Source of the DNA: CAZDHT01 sp964505325
GTDB taxonomy: Bacteria; Planctomycetota; PUPC01
DNA: 27,188 bases
Direction of reading: 5' to 3'
Assembly (NCBI GenBank): GCA_964505325.1
Contig: CAZDHT010000044.1
Coordinates: 1-27,188 of the forward strand
Part shown: one piece after another, positions 21,468 to 27,188 of the stretch
Layout: the number at the start of each line of letters is the position of its first letter
Numbering within the stretch: the first letter of the stretch is position 1
The notes under the pieces: generated by a model
Database searches by the model: none
Told to the model about the DNA's origin: nothing
What the model saw: the letters and a program-made list of their open reading frames with translations, nothing else
Program-made: the position numbers and the translations under genes

Positions 21468-22757
21468 ATGAAGCCAATCATTCAGGTGGCACTGGATTTT
21501 GACGAACTGCCTCGGGCGCTTAAGCTGGCACACGAGGCGGTGGCGGGCGGCGCCGACTGGCTGGAGGTCGGCACCCCGCTGCTCAAGAGCGAGGGGATGG
21601 AGGCGGTGCGGGCGCTGCGGAAGGAGTTCCCCGACAGAAGGATCGTATGTGACACCAAGACGATGGACGCGGGCCGCGCAGAGATGGAGATGGCGGCGAA
21701 GTCCGGCGCGAACATCGCCGTGGTGATGGGCATCGCGTCCGACGAAACCATCCGGGACGCCATCCGCGCCGGAAAGCACTACGGCATCGAGGTAGCGGTG
21801 GACCTGATGGAGGTCGTGGACCCTGCCGCGCGCGCCAAGCAGGTGGCCGAGTGGGGCGCCGACCAGATCTGCGTGCACACCCCCATCGACGCGCAGATGG
21901 CGGGGCGGATCTCGTTCGACCGTGTGAAGGCCGTCGCCGCGGCGGTCGATCTGCCTGTCGCGGCCGCCGGCGGCATCAATTCCGAGACGGCAGCGGAGGC
22001 GATCGCGGCGGGCGCCAGCATCATCATCGTGGGCGGCGCGCTCACCAAGGCCAAAGACGCCCGTCAGGCCGCCGCCGAACTGCGCCGGGCGGTCGACGAA
22101 GGAATCAAGGTAAAGACCGACCTTTACAAGCGGGCGACGGGCGACGACGTGCGCCGGGTGTTCGAGCTGGCATCCACCGCAAACATCTCCGACGGCAGCC
22201 ACCGCATGCCCGGCCTCGCCGGCATCCGGCCCATCTTCCCCGGCTGCAAGATGGTCGGCCGGGCGGTGACCGTGCGGACGTATCCCGGCGACTGGGCGAA
22301 GCCGGTGGAGGCGATCGACGTAGCCGAGCCGGGGTCCGTGGTCGTGATCGCGGCGGGCGGGGCGCTGCCCGCCGTCTGGGGCGAGTTGGCCACGCACACC
22401 TCGGTGCAGAAGGGCCTGGCCGGAGTGGTCATCGATGGTGCGATCCGCGATACGCCGGAGATCCGCAAGCTCAACTTCCCGGCGTTCGCCAAGCACATCA
22501 CGCCCAATGCGGGCGAGCCGAAGGGGATGGGCGAGATCGGCGTCCCCATCGTGATCTCCGGCATCCGCATATGTCCGGGCGACTGGATCATCGGCGACGA
22601 CGACGGCGTGATCGTCGTGCCCAAGGAGCGGGCGGTCGAGGCGGCGAACCGCGGCCAGGACTGCTACGAGAAGGAAATCCGCATCCGCACCGAGATCGTC
22701 GAGGGCAAATCGACCCTCGCCCAGGTCCAGAACCTGCTCCGGTGGGAGAAGGTCTAG
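21468..22757 (+). CDS. Fusion of 3-hexulose-6-phosphate synthase and RraA-like domain
   Basis: This 429-residue two-domain protein joins two families. Residues 1-210 are an OMP-decarboxylase-fold HPS/KGPDC domain: ALDF (8-11), the DxKxxD motif at 62-67 (DTKTMD), CVHT (135-138), and the phosphate site AAGGI...GGAL (166-191). HPS condenses formaldehyde with ribulose-5-phosphate, or runs in reverse to make ribulose-5-phosphate. Residues 225-429 are an RraA/HMG-aldolase-like domain: TANISDGSHRM (237-247), GAIRD (324-328, the Arg-Asp pair of the aldolase-type members) and GDWIIGDDDGVIVVP (371-385). The ATG at 21468 has GAGAG upstream; an earlier ATG at 21426 lies inside the inverted repeat. The fusion is known in archaea and bacteria. 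The hexulose-phosphate isomerase (HPI) is not adjacent. A KGPDC activity is the main alternative. Confidence 0.88.
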   Translation: MKPIIQVALDFDELPRALKLAHEAVAGGADWLEVGTPLLKSEGMEAVRALRKEFPDRRIVCDTKTMDAGRAEMEMAAKSGANIAVVMGIASDETIRDAIRAGKHYGIEVAVDLMEVVDPAARAKQVAEWGADQICVHTPIDAQMAGRISFDRVKAVAAAVDLPVAAAGGINSETAAEAIAAGASIIIVGGALTKAKDARQAAAELRRAVDEGIKVKTDLYKRATGDDVRRVFELASTANISDGSHRMPGLAGIRPIFPGCKMVGRAVTVRTYPGDWAKPVEAIDVAEPGSVVVIAAGGALPAVWGELATHTSVQKGLAGVVIDGAIRDTPEIRKLNFPAFAKHITPNAGEPKGMGEIGVPIVISGIRICPGDWIIGDDDGVIVVPKERAVEAANRGQDCYEKEIRIRTEIVEGKSTLAQVQNLLRWEKV

Positions 22758-22762
22758 CGGCA

Positions 22763-22803
22763 AATGCCGAATGCCGAATGGCGAATGACGAAACGCCGAA
22801 TGG
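22763..22803 (+). repeat. Short tandem ATGCCGA-type repeat at start of hydrolase gene
   Basis: ATGCCGA, ATGCCGA, ATGGCGA, ATGACGA and (A)CGCCGAATG follow each other at 7-8 bp spacing. The first, fourth and last ATGs are all in frame with the hydrolase gene, so the repeat offers the possible start codons and encodes the first residues (MPNAEWRMTKRR). Confidence 0.55.
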
Positions 22804-23807
22804 CCGCGGTTCTCGGCCCGTGGCTCGTCGCCGGGGTGCTGACGCTGTCGGGCTGCCGCGGCCCGAACTGGCGGCCCGCAGGGCAACCGGATTCCGGTCC
22901 CGGCGGCGTCGAGCACAAACATGCTGCGGTCATCGAGACGGTCGTAGGCAGCGGCGGCAGCAAGGCGTGGGTCTTCGAACCCGATCAGCCCCGGCCCCGG
23001 ACGGCTCCCGTCGTCGTCCTCCTCCACGGCTGGGGCGCGATGAGGCCGGCTTTCTACATCGAATGGATCCGCCACCTCGTCCGGCGCGGTAACATCGTCA
23101 TCTATCCGAAGTACCAGGCCAGCCTGATAACGCTGCCCACGCGAATGCCACGCGCCGCCAAGTCGGCGATCCGAGACGCCCTCGCTGAGCTACGGAAGCC
23201 GGGCCACGTCCGCCCGGACGAGACCCGGTTCGCCGTCGCCGGCCACTCGCTGGGCGGGATCATGGCGATGAATATCGCGGCGAATGCGAAGGAGGACGGC
23301 CTCCCACCGCCGCGGGCGGTGATGTGTGTCGAGCCAGGCGAGCCCAAGCACGGGCGGCATTCCGTCAAATGGCTGACTCCTATCCCGAGCATCCTGGGCG
23401 ACTACGCGGATGTCCCCAAGGGGACACTCGTGCTCATCGTCGTCGGCGATGACGACATCATGGTCGGCGACGTCGCCGCGAAGCTCATCTGGAAGGCCAT
23501 CGAGCATCTGCCCGCGAAGGATCGCGACTACGTCACGGTCGTCTCCGACAGCCACGGCTCGCCCACCCTCGACGCCAGCCACCTTCTGCCATTGGCGCCG
23601 GCCAGGGGCTCCGTGGTCCGCCGCGTCTTCGGAACCACAGACGCCCTTGACCACTACGGGACGTGGAAGCTGCTGGACGCGCTGACAGACGCGGCGTTTT
23701 ACGGGAAGAACCGAAAGTACGCGCTCGGCAACACGCCCGAGCAGCGCTACATGGGAAAATGGAGCGACGGCACCCCGGTCAAAGAACTGAGAGTCCTGAA
23801 CAAGTGA
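22764..23807 (+). CDS. Alpha/beta hydrolase lipoprotein
   Basis: This 347-residue protein is exported as a lipoprotein: a basic start (TKRRM), a hydrophobic core (LGPWLVAGVLTL) and the lipobox LSGC with Cys31. The hydrolase core starts near residue 80 (PVVVLLHGWG, oxyanion HGWG), followed by the nucleophile elbow AGHSLGG with Ser162, an acid candidate in GDDDIM (229-231) and His264 (DSHG) or His273. The fold is like PHB-depolymerase or chlorophyllase-type esterases; substrate unknown. The start is uncertain because ATGs at 22764, 22785 and 22800 all lie in a short repeat. GGGAGAAGG at 22744-22752 suits 22764. Its stop overlaps the GTG of the next gene (GTGA), so the two hydrolases are coupled. 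Confidence 0.82.
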   Translation: MPNAEWRMTKRRMAAVLGPWLVAGVLTLSGCRGPNWRPAGQPDSGPGGVEHKHAAVIETVVGSGGSKAWVFEPDQPRPRTAPVVVLLHGWGAMRPAFYIEWIRHLVRRGNIVIYPKYQASLITLPTRMPRAAKSAIRDALAELRKPGHVRPDETRFAVAGHSLGGIMAMNIAANAKEDGLPPPRAVMCVEPGEPKHGRHSVKWLTPIPSILGDYADVPKGTLVLIVVGDDDIMVGDVAAKLIWKAIEHLPAKDRDYVTVVSDSHGSPTLDASHLLPLAPARGSVVRRVFGTTDALDHYGTWKLLDALTDAAFYGKNRKYALGNTPEQRYMGKWSDGTPVKELRVLNK

Positions 23808-26710
23808 GAACTTCCTCCGTACCGAAGACTCGTTGGTGCGTCCGCCTCCGCCGGGCTGCGATGCTGGCGCTGCTCGCCTTCGCGATGTCGGCTTCCAGCG
23901 CCCGCGCGGTCGAGTGTCGCCTGGGCGATGACGGATCGATTGCGATCTGGCTGCTGAGCCCGCCCTTCCCGCTGGATACGAGAGCGGGCTTTGCCAAAGA
24001 CCTGCTGCCTCCGAAGAGGGGCGAGACGAGCGCGGTGCGCCGCATGGAACGCCCCGGCCCGGTCCCCAAGGGCTGGGTCAAATGGCGGGGCGAGGCGTTC
24101 AGCGCCGGGCACTTGGACGTCAGCCGGCGGTGCCTCAAGCGCGGCGAATCGGTGTTCTACGCTGCCTGTGAGCTCCAGGCGCGCCAGGCCGGCACATACC
24201 TCCTCAACGCGGCGTACTGGTCTCAGCTTGCCGTGTGGCTCGACGGCAAACGCGTGCTCGAGGGAGCCGGCGACAACGATCTGCTCGTCCCGAGGAAATC
24301 GGTACAGGTCAAGCTGGAGCGCGGCAAGCCGCACCACCTGCTCGTGAAGCTGGGCTCGAGCAGGCAGCAGGCGTTCCTCAAGCTGACCCTGACCACGACC
24401 GACCCGGAGCCGAAGGCTGCGCCGGTGAGCTGCATTGTGCGCATTCCGCCCGAGCGGGTGGGCGAGCTGCTGGCGCAGTCCCTGATGCTTTCCGCGCCCG
24501 GCGGCCAGATCATCCAGGTCAACAAAATCATCCCGATGAACATCGGCGCGGCGGCGGGCTGCCCGCTCGTCAAGGGCGAGGTGACCGTCAGCGCCCTCAT
24601 CGTGGATCACAAGGGCCGGCTCGTCCGGGAGTTCAAGAAGGCCAAGATCAGCGGGAAGGACCTCGCCATCCGGGGCATCCCGCTGCCCTGGATTGTGCCC
24701 AAGGAATCCGAGGTCCCCCGGTACACGGTCCGCGCCGACGTGCTCTACGCCGCCGAGGGCGAAGCGGCCGGCAAGAAGGTCGGCGAACTGAAACAGTCTT
24801 TCTATTTGGCGAAGGGGCTGAACAGCTGGATGCGGGCGCTCCGAAGGCGCCTGGAAACGGTCGAGCTCCAGATCGGGGCTCGCCGCCGGTATATCGAGCC
24901 GGACTTTGCGCTGGCCCGGCTCAAGCTTGAGAAGGCCCAGCTCTTCGGGCGGGCCAACGAGTACGGGTCGACCCCGTGGGGCAGCGTGGTGGAAGAGCTG
25001 GAGGCCTGCGAGCTTGCCGTCGCGCGCCTGGAGAAGCACCGGAAGCGGCCCGTCCGAAGAGGGCTGACCGAGCATGCCTACATCTCGACCATGGACGACC
25101 AGCCCCAGCCGTACTACATCTACGTCCCCCGAAAACACACCGGCCGCACCCCCTTGCCGTGCCTGGTGTATCTCCACGGGTATAGCCCCGACCTGAACAA
25201 GCTGAACTGGGAGCTGATCCCGCGCGAACTGCTCGACTACTGCGAGAAGTTCGGCTATTACCTGGTCGCGCCGTTCGCCCGCAGCAACACCGACTTCCAG
25301 GGCGTCGGCGAGCTCGACGTGATTCACGTCTTCCAGCTTCTCGTGCGCCAGTACCCCATCGACCCCGACCGCGTCTTCCTGTTCGGGTACTCGATGGGCG
25401 CCATGGGCGCCTTCACCGTCGGCGCCCACTTCCCCGACGTGTGGGCCGGGATCGTCTCCATCTCCGGCCGCGCCGATTACTACCTGTGGAAAGACCTCGA
25501 CCGGAGCAAGGTCGAGCCGTACAAACGGCACCTGATCGACATGGAGTTCGGCGCTTCCATGCTCGGCAACTATCGGAACCTGCCGGTGCTGATGTACCAC
25601 GGCGGGGCGGACACCCTCATCAAGCTCGAGCAGTCGCGGCAACTGCACATGAAGCTGAAAGGGCTTGGCGCCGACGTCACCCTCCACGAGCTGCCCGGCG
25701 AAGACCACTGGATCATGAGCAGCGTCATGCTGGACGACGCGGTGTTCAAGTGGATGGCCAAGAGGAAGCGCAACGCCTGGCCGGCGGAGGTGGACTTCAC
25801 CACCTACACGATCAAGTACCGCCAGTCCTATTGGGTCACCGTGCTCGAGATGGTCCGCTGGGGTGACCCGATCAACGTGCACGCGAAGTTCAACCGGGAC
25901 AAATCGATGCTGGAGGTGAAGACGAAGAACGTCGCGTCGCTTCGGCTGAATCTGTCCAAGGAGCTGATCGGCGAAGCGCCCAAGTTGACCGTTCGCATCA
26001 ACGGAAAGACGTACAAAGTGACCAAGCCGGGCCCGGTCACGTACGAGGTCGAACCGACGAAACGGGTTGGGAAGCTGCGGAAGACGCCGCGGTTGTGCGG
26101 GCCGGTGAAAGCGGCGTACAACCGGCGGTTCCTCCTGGTCATCGATTCCGGGGGCGACACAGAGGAAGACGCCAAGCGGTTCAGGCAGGCGGTGATCGAC
26201 GCCGCGTCCGAATGGTACCAGTTCACCAAGTCGATGCCGCGGGTCAGGCGCCATAGCCGGGTCACCGACGCCGACGTCACGCAGTCCAACCTCATCCTGT
26301 ACGGCAAGCCGTCGCACAACGCGAAGCTCAAGGAAATCGCCGGCAAGCTCCCCATCAAGATTACCGGCCAGGGCTTCGAATTGCAGGGCAAGAAGTACAG
26401 CAGCCAGACCCACGGGCTGGTGATGATTTATCCCAACCCGCAGAACCCGGCGCGGTATGTGGTGATCCGCTCCGGGTTGCCTTACGGCGAGCTATTGTCC
26501 GCCAACCACAAGTACGACCTGCTCCCCGACTTCGTGATCTTCAGGAACGGCACGGACTACGACGACACGGACCGGGCGGTCGTGGCGGGCTTCTTTGACG
26601 AGAACTGGCAGGTCGCCGAGCGCCTCATCTGGCGCCGCGGGACGGACGCGCCCGACCCGCGCCGGGTCAAGCCGGAGCCGTTCGAGGCCCCCCCGCTGCC
26701 GGAGAACTAA
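23804..26710 (+). CDS. Large exported multidomain esterase (alpha/beta hydrolase)
   Basis: This 968-residue protein has a signal peptide (RLRRAAMLALLAFAMSASSARA, cleavage near residue 35). A beta-rich region (40-200) with GTYLLNAAYWSQLAVWLDGKRVL resembles a PA14-like or sugar-binding module. Two beta domains follow (205-335), then a helical linker (340-415). The PHB-depolymerase/esterase-type hydrolase (435-655) has LVYLHGYS (454-461), GYSMG with Ser530, GGAD with Asp603 and GEDH with His635, a complete triad. A C-terminal half-unit (660-968) starts with a beta domain, then a Rossmann-like part (FLLVIDSGG) and ends in prolines. The GTG at 23804 overlaps the stop of the lipoprotein hydrolase. 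Substrate unknown; a polysaccharide ester or a polyester are guesses. Confidence 0.85.
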   Translation: MRTSSVPKTRWCVRLRRAAMLALLAFAMSASSARAVECRLGDDGSIAIWLLSPPFPLDTRAGFAKDLLPPKRGETSAVRRMERPGPVPKGWVKWRGEAFSAGHLDVSRRCLKRGESVFYAACELQARQAGTYLLNAAYWSQLAVWLDGKRVLEGAGDNDLLVPRKSVQVKLERGKPHHLLVKLGSSRQQAFLKLTLTTTDPEPKAAPVSCIVRIPPERVGELLAQSLMLSAPGGQIIQVNKIIPMNIGAAAGCPLVKGEVTVSALIVDHKGRLVREFKKAKISGKDLAIRGIPLPWIVPKESEVPRYTVRADVLYAAEGEAAGKKVGELKQSFYLAKGLNSWMRALRRRLETVELQIGARRRYIEPDFALARLKLEKAQLFGRANEYGSTPWGSVVEELEACELAVARLEKHRKRPVRRGLTEHAYISTMDDQPQPYYIYVPRKHTGRTPLPCLVYLHGYSPDLNKLNWELIPRELLDYCEKFGYYLVAPFARSNTDFQGVGELDVIHVFQLLVRQYPIDPDRVFLFGYSMGAMGAFTVGAHFPDVWAGIVSISGRADYYLWKDLDRSKVEPYKRHLIDMEFGASMLGNYRNLPVLMYHGGADTLIKLEQSRQLHMKLKGLGADVTLHELPGEDHWIMSSVMLDDAVFKWMAKRKRNAWPAEVDFTTYTIKYRQSYWVTVLEMVRWGDPINVHAKFNRDKSMLEVKTKNVASLRLNLSKELIGEAPKLTVRINGKTYKVTKPGPVTYEVEPTKRVGKLRKTPRLCGPVKAAYNRRFLLVIDSGGDTEEDAKRFRQAVIDAASEWYQFTKSMPRVRRHSRVTDADVTQSNLILYGKPSHNAKLKEIAGKLPIKITGQGFELQGKKYSSQTHGLVMIYPNPQNPARYVVIRSGLPYGELLSANHKYDLLPDFVIFRNGTDYDDTDRAVVAGFFDENWQVAERLIWRRGTDAPDPRRVKPEPFEAPPLPEN

Positions 26711-26736
26711 GCGCCGCGTTCGCCCGCCGAAACACC

Positions 26737-26762
26737 GAGCGATCGTGTCCGCGAGCGATCGT
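26737..26762 (+). repeat. Direct repeat GAGCGATCGT upstream of a promoter
   Basis: GAGCGATCGT occurs at 26737-26746 and 26753-26762, 16 bp start to start, just 8 bp before the -35 at 26771. Each copy contains the palindrome CGATCG. Placement suits a regulator binding site; no regulator is known. Confidence 0.45.
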
Positions 26763-26770
26763 TGGCGGTC

Positions 26771-26798
26771 TTGACATCCTGAAAGAACAGTCTATACT
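26771..26798 (+). promoter_or_regulatory. Sigma-70 promoter for the coiled-coil gene
   Basis: TTGACA (26771-26776, perfect) and TATACT (26793-26798, five of six) are separated by 16 bp, about 65 bp upstream of the ATG at 26865. Confidence 0.7.
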
Positions 26799-26864
26799 TG
26801 CGCCGGAAGACCAGATCATCGACGTGTCTTACTGCTCGCCGCCGGCGGGTGAAGGAGGAAACTG

Positions 26865-27188
26865 ATGAGTCGCTTTTGGCTTGGATTGGGTGTCGTGGCG
26901 CTTGTTCTTTCCGGTGGGCTCGCCTGGGCCGCCGAACCTGACGCTAGGATACTGGAGCTCATGGTCAAGCAACTGAGAGACACCATCTCGGAGCTCCAGC
27001 AGGAGGTCCTGGACCTGCGTCAGGAGAATCGCCGCCTGACCTTCGTGGTCAAGACCGACGCCGACGTCCGTAAGCAAAACGCCAAGCTCCGCGAAGAGAA
27101 CGAGCGGCTCAAGGCAACGGATGCTGCCGGAAAACTGCTGAAGGAGAACGAGCGACTGAGGCGGGACAACCAGTTGCTTATGGAGCTC
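26865..27188 (+). CDS. Exported coiled-coil protein, N-terminal part (runs off window)
   Basis: The 108 visible residues begin with a signal peptide (MSRFWLGLGVVALVLSGGLAWA, cleavage after AWA or AWAA). The rest is a long charged amphipathic helix with heptad spacing: ILELMVKQLRDTISELQQEV, LRQENRRL, AKLREENERL and LLKENERLRRDNQLL. That predicts a parallel coiled coil from about residue 28 onward. The ATG at 26865 has AAGGAGG with 6 nt spacing and its own promoter and possible operator just upstream. No stop is reached before the window ends at 27188. Family not recognised. Periplasmic or envelope structural or scaffold roles are typical of such proteins. Confidence 0.85.
   Translation, partial: MSRFWLGLGVVALVLSGGLAWAAEPDARILELMVKQLRDTISELQQEVLDLRQENRRLTFVVKTDADVRKQNAKLREENERLKATDAAGKLLKENERLRRDNQLLMEL

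Overview
The window looks like a scaffold from a metagenome-assembled, high-GC bacterial genome. It contains one 100-base N gap (1167-1266) flanked by an exact 55-bp duplication. Gene content and style suggest a Planctomycetota-type (PVC group) organism: an exported NPCBM-domain protein, a PEGA-type exported protein, large exported alpha/beta hydrolases, a hexulose-6-phosphate synthase/RraA fusion, and long intergenic stretches packed with palindromic repeats. This is an inference from gene families; no rRNA or other phylogenetic marker is present. Most genes have good Shine-Dalgarno sites, and several promoters are close to the sigma-70 consensus.

Layout. 1-333 (minus): the C-terminal fragment of a type I restriction specificity subunit (HsdS), coupled by ATGA to an unknown gene that leaves the window. 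334-990: no gene, but a nest of palindromes including a REPIN-like pair and a 57-bp direct repeat. 990-3852 (plus): a promoter, the assembly gap, rdgB, a ROK sugar kinase, then a five-helix membrane protein with its own promoter. 3955-6864 (minus): a 969-residue FAD/Fe-S oxidoreductase. 7193-8212 (plus): a D-2-hydroxyacid dehydrogenase. 8244-10732 (minus): an ilvN-ptb-buk operon with overlapping or abutting ends. 10971-11903 (plus): an EamA transporter. 12039-14997 (plus): a HEAT-repeat protein overlapping a YkgJ-type cysteine-cluster protein, followed by a long nested stem-loop and an inverted-repeat element. 15446-18809 (plus): mtnA coupled by ATGA to two exported proteins (PEGA-like, then a four-repeat/NPCBM protein). 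18957-20340 (minus): a DnaQ-like exonuclease followed by a DinB-family protein. 20341-20978: no protein gene, but a consensus minus-strand promoter, a 41-nt GAAA-capped hairpin placed at the predicted transcript start, and 21-nt-phased repeats, together a candidate non-coding RNA or long leader. 20979-22757 (plus): queD and the HPS-RraA fusion. 22764-26710 (plus): a lipoprotein hydrolase translationally coupled to a 968-residue exported esterase. 26865-end (plus): the start of an exported coiled-coil protein.

Physiology. The recognisable enzymes cover nucleotide-pool cleaning (RdgB), sugar phosphorylation (ROK), hydroxyacid oxidation and reduction, acyl-CoA/acyl-phosphate conversion with ATP formation (Ptb-Buk), methionine salvage (MtnA), queuosine precursor synthesis (QueD) and formaldehyde/ribulose-phosphate chemistry (HPS). 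No complete defence island, prophage or CRISPR array is present. The least explained parts are the 20.4-20.7 kb RNA-like region, the exported repeat proteins behind mtnA, and the structured intergenic DNA.
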